This document shows positions 33,499 to 44,648 of a DNA stretch of 64,000 bases, one piece after another. The notes under the pieces were generated by a model, which worked only from the letters and a program-made list of their open reading frames with translations, was not told the DNA's origin and searched no databases. Origin of the DNA: Cephalopachus bancanus (taxonomy: Eukaryota; Chordata; Mammalia; Primates; Tarsiidae). The stretch is from assembly GCA_027257055.1 (NCBI GenBank), contig JAPVLO010000055.1, positions 9,633,501 through 9,697,500 on the forward strand, in the 5' to 3' direction. Both the position numbers and the translations under genes were made by a program. The first letter of the stretch is position 1, and each line of letters opens with the position of its first letter.

Positions 33499-34271
33499 AG
33501 CAAGACTCAATCATATTTTATCTATATTAAACCTAAGTTAAACTCAAAATGAAAGATAAATTTAAAGTAAAAGGTTTAAAAAAAAAAAGATGGATGCAAA
33601 GAAACCAGAGTAGCTATGCTAATACCAAAATAGTACTTCAAAACAAAATATTACTAGGGAGAGCTAGGGATATATTATAATAATAAAGTGACTACAAATA
33701 TCCTGAATGTGTAGGCATGTAATAAAAATGTTTCAATGTGCATGAGGCCAAAGCATATAGAACTAGAAGGAGAAGTAAACAAATCCATAATTATAGTGGG
33801 AGATTTCAATACTTTCTTCTCAGTAATTCATAGAACAATTAAAAGAAAGTCAACAAACATAAAGAAGACCAAAAAACTATCAACCAACTTGATCCAATTG
33901 ATATTCATAGAACACTTTATTCAACAACAGAGCATACTACAATGTCTTGAGGTACATATAAAACATCCAGAAGATAAGTCAGGTGATGAGACATAAAATA
34001 AGTCTCACCAAATTGAAGAAAATTAAAACCAAACAGTGTAACTTCTCCGATATAATGAAATTAAACTAGAAATTGGTAACAGAGATATCTGAAAGACTTT
34101 AATATTTGGAAATTATAGTATGCACTTACAAATAACCTATGGGTAAAGAAGAAATTAAAACAAAATTAGGAAATATTTTAAATGACAGAAAATTAAAGTC
34201 AATATATTAAAATTTTTGAATTTCAGCTAAAAAAATGTTCAAAGAAAACTTTATAGCATTCAATGGAAGGA
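33499..34271 (+). mobile_element. Old L1M ORF2 5' half (part 3)
   Basis: Follows ORF2 in the endonuclease region: 'gcaaagaaaccagagtagct', 'ccataattatagtgggagat', 'caaccaacttgatccaattg', 'gatataatgaaattaaacta', 'atgggtaaagaagaaattaa', 'aactttatagcattcaatgg'. The 86-codon frame at 33736-33996 is a remnant of this domain (…IIIVGDFNTFFSVI…). Confidence 0.8.
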
Positions 34272-34570
34272 AGCCAGGCACAGTGGTTCACACCTATAAT
34301 CCCAGCACTTTGGGAGGTGGAGGCAGAGGACTGCCTGAGCCTAGGGGTTGGAGACCAACTTGGGCAACTTGGCAAGACCTTATCTCTACAATAAATCAAA
34401 AAAATAAAAAATTAGCCACACATGGTGGCTTGTGTCTGTAGTTCCAGTTACTTGGAAGGCTCAGGTGCGAGAATCACCTGAGCCCAGCAGGTCGATACTA
34501 CAGTGGCCATATTTGGGCCACTGCACTCCAACCTGGGCAAAAAAATAAGACTCTGACTCAAAAAAAAATT
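34272..34570 (+). mobile_element. Alu, + strand, inside L1M
   Basis: Full-length Alu inserted in ORF2 of the old L1M. Left core AGGGG-TTGGAGA-CCAAC, a damaged or ancestral form. Contains the lineage segment 'acaataaatcaaaaaa'. L1M sequence resumes at 34571. Confidence 0.93.
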
Positions 34571-34852
34571 AGTAAAATAAATGGTCTTTTCTTCTGCTTC
34601 AAGAAAAGAAGAGCCAATTTAAGCTAAATAAATAAATAATGATTTTTTTAAAAAAGCAGAAATGAATACAATTAAAAATTGAGGGCCAGAAAGAAAATCA
34701 GTAAAATTAAAAACTGGTCTTATGCAAATACAAATAAACTTGATAATTATCTAGCCAGACTAATCAAAAAATAGAGAATGCACAAAATACTAATACCAGC
34801 AATGAAAGAGACATCACTATAGCTACTCCAGACATAAAAAAAAAAAAGAAAA
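34571..34852 (+). mobile_element. Old L1M ORF2 (part 4)
   Basis: Continues ORF2: 'cttgataattatctagccag', 'aatactaataccagcaatga', 'agacatcactatagctactc', up to the insertion point of the MaLR LTR. Confidence 0.75.
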
Positions 34853-35265
34853 TGTATTAGTCTATTTTGCATTGATATAAAAATATACCTGAGGCTGGGT
34901 AACTGACAAAGAAAAAAAGATTCATTTTACTCACAGCTCTGTGTGCCACTGGCATCTGCTCAGCTTCTGGTGAATCTACAGGAAGATTCTACTCATGGCA
35001 GAAGGCAAGGAAGCTGGCAGGGGAGCAATCATGTCACATGGGGAAAGCGGAAGTAAGAGAGAGAGAAGGAAGTGCTAGACTCTTAAACAACCAGCTCTCA
35101 CATGAACTAATAGAGTGAGAACTCACTCACTACAGCCAGAATGGCACGAAGCCATTCATGAAAATTTGCCCCCGTGATGCAGTCACCTCTCTAGGCCTCA
35201 CCTCCAACACTGAGGATCACATTTCAGCATGAGATTTAGAGACAACAACCAACCAAATTATATCA
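34853..35265 (-). mobile_element. MaLR (MST/THE1-like) solo LTR, - strand
   Basis: Starts TGTATTAGTCTATTTTGCAT and ends …TATATCA, the reverse complement of a MaLR LTR of the MST/THE1 type. Flanked by near-identical 5-base repeats GAAAA and GATAA. Contains 'gcccccgtgatgcagtcacc' and 'cacctccaacactgaggatc'. No internal retroviral sequence is attached. It sits inside ORF2 of the old L1M, which resumes afterwards. Confidence 0.8.
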
Positions 35266-35650
35266 GATAATAAGAAGATATTCGTGAATAGCTTCATGAC
35301 AATAAATTTGACAACTTAGATGAAATGGACACATTTCTTGAATAGTATAAATGACCAATATTGACATGAGAAGAGACAATATTTGAAAACTATTTATAAA
35401 AATACTTTATTTGAAGTATTCAAATTACAGGTAAATTCAAATTATAGTTGAACTTGTATTTATAAACTTTCACACAAATGAGACTCAGAATCAGATGGCT
35501 TCATTCATGAATTCCATCCAACATGTAAAGAAAAATAATATCAATTTTATATGGACTCTTGCACAATATAAAAAGAAAGAGTGCATCTCAACTCACTTTG
35601 TGAGGCCAACATTACTATGATACCAAAACTATACATCAATATTTCTCATG
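35266..35650 (+). mobile_element. Old L1M ORF2 (part 5)
   Basis: Resumes ORF2 after the LTR: 'ttcatgacaataaatttgac', 'aacttagatgaaatggacac', 'gcttcattcatgaattcc', 'caacattactatgatacca'. It fades out near 35650. Confidence 0.7.
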
Positions 35651-35945
35651 AATATAGACACAAAAGACCTATCTTCCATGAAACATTCCAGTGTTTTCCT
35701 AGACTTAGTCATTTCCTTCGAGTTGAATTTACACCTTTCTGTCATTTATTATAAGCTGCTGTTCACACATCTGTCCTTGACAGAGGATAACAGAATAGTT
35801 GTCATAGCCCTTGAATGTAAGTGCACCAGTAAATGATCTGCAACTGCATTCTTTTGAAGCATAGCCAAAACCAAATTACCCTTGGGAATCATCTCTTTTG
35901 ATACTTTTCTTGTTCTCTCCCTTGCTCTCTCTTGCACGCTCTCTC

Positions 35946-35946
<1 letters not shown>
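35651..35946. other. No gene recognised
   Basis: Unique-looking sequence between the L1M end and the compound microsatellite. Confidence 0.4.

Positions 35947-36031
<85 letters not shown>
35947..36031. repeat. Compound (TC)n(AC)n microsatellite
   Basis: About 18 TC units followed directly by about 25 AC units, both nearly pure. The frames over it (98 codons -, 81 codons +) are alternating-residue artefacts. Confidence 0.98.
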
Positions 36032-36035
<4 letters not shown>

Positions 36036-36599
36036 CTTCTAGCAATTATTCCAAAGAGACTAACTTGCATTTAATAAAAGGCATATATTGCGTCATTCAT
36101 TTATCCTTGTCACTAAAAAGCAATTAATTTTTTCCTTTGTTTATCACCTTGTGTTAAATAATCTTCAGTCTTCAATGTTGATCCCACCTTTCTTCAGTTC
36201 AGTATTGGTTTCCTCATATCAAGAAACTTATTTTATGTCTTTTTCATATAGGCTTTCATTTAAGGTCAGTCTTTCCAAAGGTTATACTTTGAATGATTGC
36301 TCTCTGAAATCTGAATGGTAAAATAATTGAGGTATTCGTTAGAAGAAAAGGTAATATTCTGAACTCTGAGACTTATTGGCACTGACCTAAATTCAGGTCT
36401 AAGATTCACTTTATGCCCTGGAAAAAAAATGAAGTCAGTACTTTTCTCGAGGTATTGTTGAAAGATCAAATGAGAAAAAGGACTTTTAAGAGACCAAATG
36501 AAATAAAAAGTATATAACAATGGTTTTACGAATGATAATGTACAAATACAAATAACTGTTATATTATTTTAATAGATTATAGTTTATATACAGAGAAGC
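36032..36599. other. No gene or repeat recognised
   Basis: AT-rich unique-looking sequence. Frames of 77-84 codons have no domain. Confidence 0.4.
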
Positions 36600-36815
36600 A
36601 GTATGAATAATACTTAAGAATAACGACTTGGAAATAATACTTCCATAGTTCATGTCCTAGCTTTGACACATACTCATCGACTGACCTTGGGCAAGTGACT
36701 TACTCTTGGTCTCAGTTTCCTTCTCTGTAAAACAGAGATAATAATATTTATAACATACTATGAGGATTAAATGAGTTAATTTATAAAGTGCTTACAAAAT
36801 ATTTGACATGCATTA
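36600..36815 (+). mobile_element. MIR-type SINE, + strand
   Basis: Good MIR: 'ttgggcaagtgacttactct', 'ctcagtttccttctctgtaa', 'atgaggattaaatgagttaa', 'taaagtgcttacaaaatatt'. Confidence 0.9.
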
Positions 36816-37779
36816 ATGGCCTAAATAGATTGAAATCTGTGAGCTTGAAAATTTGAATTGTGGTAGAGTATGAAGGACATTGAATAAAATGATAATTTGT
36901 TTCTGGGTTAGTGAGAACCAACTAGAAGAGTTTGACGAAGGGGAATGACATGACAAACAGGTGGTATGACAACTAAGCCCATGGAAACACTAAGTGTAGC
37001 TGGGAGACCTTGGGAAGGAGAGGCTAGGACTGGGTAACTGAGGCCTATTCAGTTTGATGAGATAAGGGGAGTAACTGAGGAGGCAGAGAAAAGAAAGTAT
37101 TAAGAAAAATGTGATAGGACACAAAATTCTTTGCTCTGCCTGAGGCCAATAATTCGTTCCAAAACTTGAATAAGCCCATTGGCAATAATTGCAGAATAAT
37201 ATGAATCTGTTCCTAACTTTACTCAAATTCAAAGTTTCTATCATACCAGGGAGGCAGCTATATCATTTTTAAAAATTAACTTCCAAGTCAAGAAGTCCAT
37301 TTTGAATTCTAACCTCACCACTAACTGGGTCATGTAAGGACTGCCATTTTAGGCTTGATCTCTCAAATCTAAGATATCATATTGCAATGGTATGAGATGG
37401 CAGGAGATGAAAAGGTTGGACCGAGGACTCTAACAGGCAGGAGGTTCCATCTTCTAACAAGAACCTAGAAGGCTCTGCAAAGTTTTCTCATCTGGTTTAA
37501 AGTCTCAGCCAAACCGCAACTCTCCTAATTGACAACATTGCTGAATGGCACTGAATGACTACCTGAATTGGGCATATTAATTAAGGATTTATATGTGAAT
37601 TTATTTCGTTAGAGATCTTGCAAGACTAACATTGATTCAGTGATACATACTTTTGTTAAAATGCTCTGTTGCTTTAGATAAGAAATTATTTCTTTCTCTC
37701 ACATACCTCCAAGTAAAAAAGGAAGTCTACTTTCTATATTTGTTTGATTGTTTTAAAGTTTTACACCATACACATTCGT
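36816..37779. other. No gene or repeat recognised
   Basis: Unique-looking sequence with an AT-rich end. The interval 36900-37000 ('gaagagtttgacgaagggga') may be an old repeat but could not be named. Confidence 0.4.
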
Positions 37780-37985
37780 ACAAGGGAGGGAGCAGCAGTT
37801 AATGGGCACTGCCAGGGGAGAGAAATGGGGCACATAACAACACAAAGCGTACCTGGTCCCAAACCAGGGAAAGTGAGGGCCAGTTAGAGGACCAAACTTC
37901 ACCTGTGTGCACCCTATTTGTGTAATTAACTTTTATGTGTACCCTACATCTCTATAATAAAATTTCAAAATAAGAAAAAAATACA
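37780..37985 (+). mobile_element. Possible L1 3' end, + strand
   Basis: Looks like a short L1 3' UTR with tail: 'gggagggagcagcagttaat', 'cctatttgtgtaattaactt', 'gtaccctacatctctataat', then an A-rich tail. Resembles the other L1 3' ends in this window in layout, not in detail. Confidence 0.4.
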
Positions 37986-38855
37986 AAATAAACACATAAA
38001 TTTTTATACCATAGTGAATTCTTTCTCTTTTCATAGGTTTCTCAATAATAATTATATTTAAATTTAATGGTTTATTTTCTACCTTCCTCACATCTTGTTA
38101 ACTTTCATTTTTAGAATTACATTCTTTTAGGAACATATCATCCTTGATATTCTAGAGCCAACCTAATCTCAGAAATACGGGCTGAGAGTCTCAGTCACCT
38201 GGACTTCAACATTTTATAAAGATCACAGCTGGAAACTGCTGAGGGACTTTGTCTTAGACCCGCATAGCTTCCTCAGGTTACGGCTTGCTCTGTTCACCAA
38301 TTTCTGCTCCAATGCAAAACAACTTCTTACGTGTCCATGGCGTTTAAGAAATGTTATTAGGTGTTACGGAGACATCACAAATATCATACAGTGCTGGGAA
38401 GTGGTGGGAAACTAAAGGATGGCCTGTTTCAACCCCTGATTTTGTAGACGGAAAAACTGCACCAATCAAATAACCAATACAAAAAGGGATTGTGTTTAAA
38501 CTACTGTTCCTGCATTATTTCACCGATGAGCAAGACATTTTTTATTTTTTAATGGAGCTTACAATTTAAGGAAAAAGGGAAACATAAAAAAAAGTTTAAT
38601 TTAAAATCAGGACTTGTAAGAACTATGACGCAAATGAACAAAGGTTAGTGAAGGGAACTAACAAAAGAGTTCACTTTTGCCAGATTGACACTCAAAATTT
38701 ATTCTGGGGCCCAGTCCTTTCTTCATGTTTTTGACATCAAAGGAAAGGCACAACATAATGTTGGATAAGTCAGCAGGGGAAAAATTATGTAGCATGGACA
38801 GACTTGAAAGATGGTGAGCTTTAAGCACGAAGAGAGGCCACTGAAGCATTTATTT
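37986..38855. other. No gene or repeat recognised
   Basis: AT-rich unique-looking sequence preceding the 3' end of the - strand L1. Confidence 0.4.
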
Positions 38856-39056
38856 ATTTTTTTTAATTTTAAAGATGTGCAGTACAAGTCAGGATTGGGT
38901 ATATAAGTGGTCTAGGTACAGGTGATGTACCCATTGGCCATCACTTTGCCTGAATTAGGATCAGGCACCCTTATTGATTTTAGGGGCCCTCCCCACCAAC
39001 TTCTTGGCAGTGTCCTGCTACCACAAATCCCTTTCTTGTAATTTTACAATAGGTGC

Positions 39057-40545
39057 TCAGGGTCCACTTATGAGTGAGAGCAAGTGGTACTCGGTTCTTT
39101 GTTTCTGCGACAGATCACTGAGTATGATAGACTCCAAATTCATCCAAGTTGTTGCGAAGTCCACAGTTTTTCCCATCTTTATGGCTGTGTAATATTCCAT
39201 CGTGCATATGTACCACATTTCTTTAATACAATCAAGTTTTGATGGGCAGCACGATTGGTTCATGTTTTTGATATTGACACTAGTGCTGCAATAAATGTGC
39301 ATGCACAGGTATCTTTTTTGGAGAATGATTTGAGATTCTCCAGGTATATTCCCTGCTGGGTTGTATGGAAGGTCAATTTCTAATTCTTTTAGGAATCACT
39401 ACACTCTTTTCCATAGAGGTTGAACTTTTCGCTCCCACCAACAACGTGGAAGCTTTCCCTTGTCTCTGCATCCTGTTGTTTTTGTTTTACTAATGATGGC
39501 TATTCTTCCTGGAATTAGGTAGCATTTCAATGTGGTTTTGATTTGCATTTCTCTGATGACTAGTGAGGTTGAGAATTTTTTCATGTGTCTATTGGCTGCT
39601 TGTATGTCTTCTTCTGAAAAGTGTCTATTCATGTCTTTTTCCCACTTTTTGATTGAGCTGTTTGTTTTTTTCCTTTTGGCATGTTTGAGTTCCTTGTATA
39701 TCCTAGTTGTTAGGCCTTTGTCATATTTACAGTTGACAAATATTTTTGTACCATTCTGTGGACTGTCTCCCTGCTCTTTTGATAGTTTCTTTTGCTTTGC
39801 AGAGCTTTTCAGTTTGATGAGGTCCCAGTTTTCTATCTTATCTCTATAGCATGGACATTTAAGGTTTTGATCAGGAATTGGTTGCCTATTCCAATTTCTG
39901 AAAGGGTGTCTTCTGTGTTTTCCAAGATTCTTACAATTTGAGGTTTTATGTTTAGGTCTGTGATCCATTTAGAGTAGATTTTTGTGTATGGTGATAGATA
40001 GGGATTCTGTCTCATTTTCCTGCATGTCATCAGCCAGTTTTCCCAGCACCATTTACTGAATAGGTTCTGCTAACCCCAGTGGGTGTTGTTGGAAGCTTTG
40101 TCGAAGATGAGTTGGTTGAGAAATTGCAGTTTTGTTTCCAGAATCTCTATCCTGTTCTACTGGTCTGTATGCCTGTTCTTGTACCAAGCTGTTTTGATTA
40201 TTGCAGTCTTATAGTAAAGTTTAAAGTCTGGAAATGTGATACCTCTAGCTTTGTTTCTTTTGCTAAAGATTGTTTTGGCTATTCATGATAGTTTATGTTT
40301 CCATATGAATTTCTGTATTATCATTTCCAGGTCTGAGAAGAATGACAATGGTAATTTAATGGGTATCACATTGAATCTGTAGATTGCCTTGGGTGGGATA
40401 GACATCTTAACAATGTTAATTCTTCCAATCCATGAGCATGGGATATTTTTTCATTTATTTGTGGCTTCTTTGATTTCTTTGAGCAGTGTTTTATAGCTTC
40501 TGTTGTAAAGGTCTTTCATATCTCTGATCAGGAAGATGCCAAGGT

Positions 40546-40602
<57 letters not shown>

Positions 40603-41103
40603 TGTGGCTATTGTAAATGGGATTATACTTTTTATTTGGTTCTCTGCCTGTTTGTTTTTGGTGTATAAACATGTGACTGTCTTTTGCACAATGATTTTAT
40701 ACTCTGAGGCTTTGCCAAAGTCCAGAGCAAGGACGTTTTTGACAGATTCCTTTGGGTTTTCTAGGTATGGGATCATATCATCTGTGAAGCAAGATAGCTT
40801 AATTTTCTCTTTTCCTATTTGGGTACCCATGATATCCTTCTCATGTCTGATTACCCTAGCTAGGACTTCCAACCCTATGTTGAACAGGACGGGTGAGAGT
40901 GAGCAACCTTGTCTTGTTCTGGTTTTCAGGGGAAAAGCTTCCAATTTCTGTCTGTTTAGCAATATGTTGGCTGTGGGTATATCATAGATGGCTCTTACTA
41001 TTTTGAGGAATGTTCTCTCTATAGCTAGGCGTTCAAGGATTTTTGTTAAGAATGGATGCCGGATTTTGTCGAAAGCCTTTTCTGTGTCTAATGATAAAAT
41101 CAT
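39057..41103 (-). pseudogene. L1 ORF2p reverse transcriptase and C-terminal remnant
   Basis: Reads 41103 to 39057 on the - strand in several frames. The first piece (41103-40528) is the reverse transcriptase core: '[14 protein letters not shown]' near residues 5-18, '[20 protein letters not shown]' near 63-82, and the catalytic motif as FTDDM near 106-110. L1 reverse transcriptases normally have FADD there, so the alanine is changed while both aspartates remain. This frame then runs through KKER repeats coded by the TTTC array. A second piece (39968-39399) carries the C-terminal region; its cysteine/histidine motif has lost residues (…CRDKGKLPRCWWER…). A third (39302-39057) holds 'MEYYTAIK' and '[10 protein letters not shown]'. 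Inactive. Confidence 0.9.
40545..40602. repeat. (TTTC)n microsatellite inside L1 ORF2
   Basis: About 14 pure TTTC units. The flanks on both sides are L1 ORF2 sequence that would be nearly adjacent in an unexpanded element. On the - strand it codes a K-E-R-K repeat. Confidence 0.97.
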
Positions 41104-41577
41104 GTGGTTCTTGTTTTTACATCTGTTGATGTATTTAATTACATTTATGGACTTTCAGATGTTAAACCAGTCCCAGATCTCGGGGATGAAGCCTACTTGG
41201 TCATGGTGGATTATTTTGGAGATGTGTTGTTGAATCCGGTTTGCTAGAATCTTGTTGAGAATTTTTCATCTATGTTCATCAGGGATACTGCCCTGTAGTT
41301 CTCTTTCTTTGTTGGTTCTTTGACTGGTTTGGGTATCAGTGTGATGTTAGCTTCATAAAATGATTTGGGGAGAGTTCTGTTTCTTGATTGCCTGGAATAC
41401 TTTCGATAGTATTGGTATCAGTTCCTCCTTGTATGCTTTATAGAATGTCACTGAAAAGTCACCTGGTCCAGGGCCCTTTTTTTTTTTAAGGTACTTTTCT
41501 TATGGAGTCAATTTTCCAGGTTGCTCTTGGTCTATTTAGGGTCTCTATTTCTTGTTCTTTCAGCCTTGAGAGGTTGA

Positions 41578-42239
41578 ACACACACTTTTAATTTTTAAAA
41601 TGGGACTTTTCTTCTATACATAATCATCCAAAAGGATATTTAGATCCAAGACATGCTAGGTATTTTGCAAGAGTAAAGAAAAATATTCACGGAACATCAT
41701 TCAATTTCAGATGAACATATTGTACCCCAGGAGAATCTGATTTTCTATTTTGATGATGCATATTCTTGTCTCATCAGAAACAGTGGTCTCTATGTTGGCA
41801 ATGGGGGTGACTTAACCCCTAAAACAGTTACATGCATTTTGCTTCTCTATAACAAAAACTTGTGTTCCTCTTTCTATAAATTGTCTAAAACATCTATCTT
41901 TCTTAATGAGTCTGTATCAAAACAAAAAAGAAGCACAGATCTTGGCCTTGTATTCCTATTTTGTTGCCCATTGTTTCTAGTTCTCTTTTTAAGTGCCTTG
42001 TTTTGTTGTTTGTTTGAACATTTTCACTGTGATCTGCTCATTCTTCTTGGGATGTTACATTTGGGAATTCCTTATGGACTGGATAAAGTTAGGCTCCTTC
42101 ATAAAGACTTCACACTTGATTCTCTGCGGCACTCCAGGACACTGTTAGTCAAGGATTGCTTGAATTTACATTTCTGTTTTGATTTCTTTAGAACCACCCA
42201 GAAGGAATGAATTAAGGCCCAAATCCACATAAGGGTTTG
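41578..42239. other. No gene recognised
   Basis: Sequence beyond the 5' truncation of the L1. The 123-codon + strand frame at 41839-42210 is rich in F/L/C, lacks a recognised domain and is not called. Confidence 0.4.
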
Positions 42240-42268
42240 GGACCCACAATAGGGCCTATTGTGGGTCC
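42240..42268. repeat. 29-bp near-perfect palindrome
   Basis: Left arm GGACCCACAATAGG (42240-42253), single central G (42254), right arm CCTATTGTGGGTCC (42255-42268). All 14 pairs match. As RNA it would need an opened loop of several bases. No T-run follows, so it is not a terminator-type structure. Confidence 0.95.
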
Positions 42269-42888
42269 TGGTTTACCTTAATAAATCCTTCCTTTCTCCT
42301 TTGCTCAGGCCCAACATTCAAGAAAGGCAATTTTTCAGGAACTCAGAGGTATGGGGAGAAGATGATCTATGTTTGTTTCAGGCTTACACATTTAAATACA
42401 TCTTCATTTAATGGTCTTAGCTCTATGAGTTAAAAATTTCTATTCTATGGCCTATCTTGGGTAAGCCCATTTTGTGCCTTTTCTCCTAGTCTCAATGCCC
42501 TATACCATGAAAACTCAAGTTCAAGTTCACCAAGTTCAGCAGAAACCCTCAGAAAAATTCAACTGTGAGATATAGGTTACCTAAATTTTCTCCCTGGTTG
42601 TTTTTCTAGCCTAAAAAAAAGTCTCCTTTTCTACAAGCTCATCTGTGCCCTTAAGAAGCCATTTTCTTGAATATTTTTAGTTAGAATATTATTTAGCTGC
42701 TTTTAAAAGGTTTGGTCTGCGTTCTTCGTCCTCCATTTTATCAGAAGTCTGAAATATAGCACTTTCATGATAATTGTTTTCTAAATATTCTGCTAGTTTA
42801 ATTGTTATTGCTTTGTTTTCTTTTTAAAAAAATTATTTTCCATTGGATTATTCTGCCAGTTATCATTCAACTGCAAAACAGAGAAAAT
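42269..42888. other. No gene recognised
   Basis: AT-rich sequence, with 'aataaatccttcctttctcc' near 42281-42300. May contain an old repeat; not assigned. Confidence 0.4.
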
Positions 42889-43017
42889 CAGTTTAGTGCC
42901 TTAACTCAGACGAGGACTATATTTCTGACTCACAGAAGCAGTCCAGAGCTGTTATGTCCAGAACAAAGCCCTCTCCATCTTTTTCTTGGTCCTTCCTGAG
43001 TATGCAGGTGTGCAACC
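42889..43017 (+). repeat. 129-bp direct duplication, copy 1
   Basis: Matches 43740-43868 in the same orientation with no gap and about 12 differences in 129 bases. It starts CAGTTTAGTGCC and ends in GTGTGCAACC. The sequence beyond (to about 43310) has the style of an old interspersed repeat and is not shared with copy 2. Confidence 0.93.
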
Positions 43018-43739
43018 ATTTTCCTTATGTCTTTCACTCATGGTTACAAGGTGTCTCCCTCCCCCGCAGTTGTCACACATGCTTTTCAAGAAGGAAGCAG
43101 GAAGAAACACAAAGTAGAAAACAACAAAAGGTAGCCCTATCTCAGGAAAGCAAAAGCCTTTCTAGAGCCCTCAGCGTATAGGTCACAGGTCAGAATCATG
43201 TCACATGGAAGCCCAGCTGGGAATATATCACCCAAATCAAACCAAGGCATGACCAACAAGGCAGCAGAGACAATGAATGTGAAGAGGTCAAGGGCACTTA
43301 CTCTCACAGCTACTCATTTCTAGCTTCAATGGCATTGTCATCAGCTAATATCTGAACTACTTCTACTTTCAGAATATAGTCTCTTTGTGGTCTAATATAT
43401 GACCAGTCAATACAAATCTATTTTATGTCTCCTATGATTATTATCTGGCTTTCTGTATTTTTACTTGTTTTCATTTACTTGCTAAAGCATGAGCCAAGGA
43501 AGGTAAATTAAGTTTACTTGTTCTGTTGTGTTTCCACCTGAATGACTTTTTCATATTTGGTGTATTAATGGTCATGATTGATGTTTATTATGAATTGCAG
43601 TCTTTATCATTATACAGTGTTTATCGTTATTTAATATATTTGATATTTTGTTTAAAACTTGCTAGATATTAATTTTAGAGTTCTGCTATATGAGTATTTT
43701 TATGTTTCTTTGATACACCACTACTCCCCCCTTCTACTG
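43018..43739. other. Sequence between the duplicate copies; no gene recognised
   Basis: The first 290 bases ('caggaaagcaaaagcctttc…gtcacatggaagcccagctg') look like an old mammalian repeat that I could not name. The remainder is AT-rich. Confidence 0.4.
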
Positions 43740-43868
43740 CAGTTTAGTGCCTTACCTCAGATGAGGACCATAGTTCTGACTCACAGAAGCAGTCCAGAGC
43801 TGCTTTGTCCAGAACAAAGCCCTCTCCATCTTTTCCCTGGGCCTTCCTGGGTATGTAGGTGTGCAGCC
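43740..43868 (+). repeat. 129-bp direct duplication, copy 2
   Basis: Second copy, starting CAGTTTAGTGCC and ending GTGTGCAGCC, 851 bases downstream of copy 1. The 92-codon frame at 43659-43937 and a 65-codon frame at 42802-42999 share the peptide 'HRSSPELLCPEQSPLHLF' only because of this duplication. Confidence 0.93.
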
Positions 43869-44090
43869 ACCTTTGTTTGGATGTATTCCTTAAATGTCTT
43901 CATCTTCCCTCCCCACCCAAACTCAATGTTCTTTTAATTTATTATAGTATTTTGGAACATTCACATTCTATTCTCTAATCATACTCTCCATGGTGAACCA
44001 ACCTCATATTTCACTTCAGTGAATTCAATGTTACTACCCATCTTTTTTTTATCTTTCTTCCATCCTCTTTCCCTCTCCCTCCTCTTTCCT

Positions 44091-44387
44091 CTTTTTTTTT
44101 TTTTTTTTTTGAGTTGGAGTCTCACTCTGTCACCCAGACTAGAGTGCAGTGGCCACTCCCGGCCACCGCAGCCTTAACCCACTGGGCTCTGGCGTTCCTT
44201 CCACCTCAGCCTTCCAAGTAGCTGGAACTACAGGCGCACACTACCATGCCCGGCTAATTTTTGATTTATTGTAGAGATGAGGTCTCACCAAGTTGCCCAG
44301 GCAGGTCTCGAACCCGCGGATTCAGGCAATCCACTCACCTCAGCCTCCCAAAGCACTGGGATTACAGGTTGAGCCACCGAGCCCAGC
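44091..44387 (-). mobile_element. Young Alu, - strand
   Basis: Full-length reverse Alu after a pyrimidine tract. Left core GCGGG-TTCGAGA-CCTGC, paired through one G-T wobble. Both flanks are CTCTTTC-like pyrimidine sequence, so the target site lies inside a low-complexity tract. Confidence 0.96.
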
Positions 44388-44520
44388 TCTCTTTCTTCTT
44401 TCTTCTCTTCTCTTCTCTTCTTTTCTCTTTCCCCCTTCCTCTTCCTGACTTTCCCTTCTTCTTTCTCTTCTTCCTCCTTCTCTCCCTCTTTCTCATTTTT
44501 TCCTCTTTCTCCATCTTAAG
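44388..44520. repeat. Pyrimidine (CTTT/TCTTC) tract
   Basis: Almost pure C/T on the + strand with irregular TTCTC and CTTCC units, interrupted by a few A and G. With 44041-44100 it forms one tract into which the Alu inserted. Confidence 0.9.
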
Positions 44521-44648
44521 ATTTCTAGTCATCTGCTCTTTGCCTACAGTTTATTATCTCATAGTTCTTTTTTTTTTTCCTGGAAGGACTATTGGGAAAT
44601 ATATGCCCTAAGGTCTTGAATGCTTAGAGGCCAAGTCTGTTAGGCAGA

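Larger units (their letters stand above)
38856..41577 (-). mobile_element. Younger 5'-truncated L1, - strand
   Basis: A 2.7-kb L1 in reverse orientation: tail as T-rich sequence at 38856-38875, 3' UTR to about 39060, then ORF2 back to its reverse transcriptase domain. It is truncated near 41577 within the region coding the 'EIETLNRP'-like segment. It shares about 1.3 kb with the + strand L1 at 29849, in opposite orientation. A TTTC array interrupts it at 40545-40602. Confidence 0.92.

Noticed and set aside
35947..36031. 98-codon frame with alternating VC and ER residues
   Set aside because: Encoded by the TC/AC microsatellite.
39399..39968. 189-codon - strand frame
   Set aside because: L1 ORF2p C-terminal remnant with a degraded cysteine/histidine motif.
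40528..41103. 191-codon - strand frame with KKER repeats
   Set aside because: It is L1 reverse transcriptase sequence continued through a TTTC microsatellite; truncated and followed by frameshifts.
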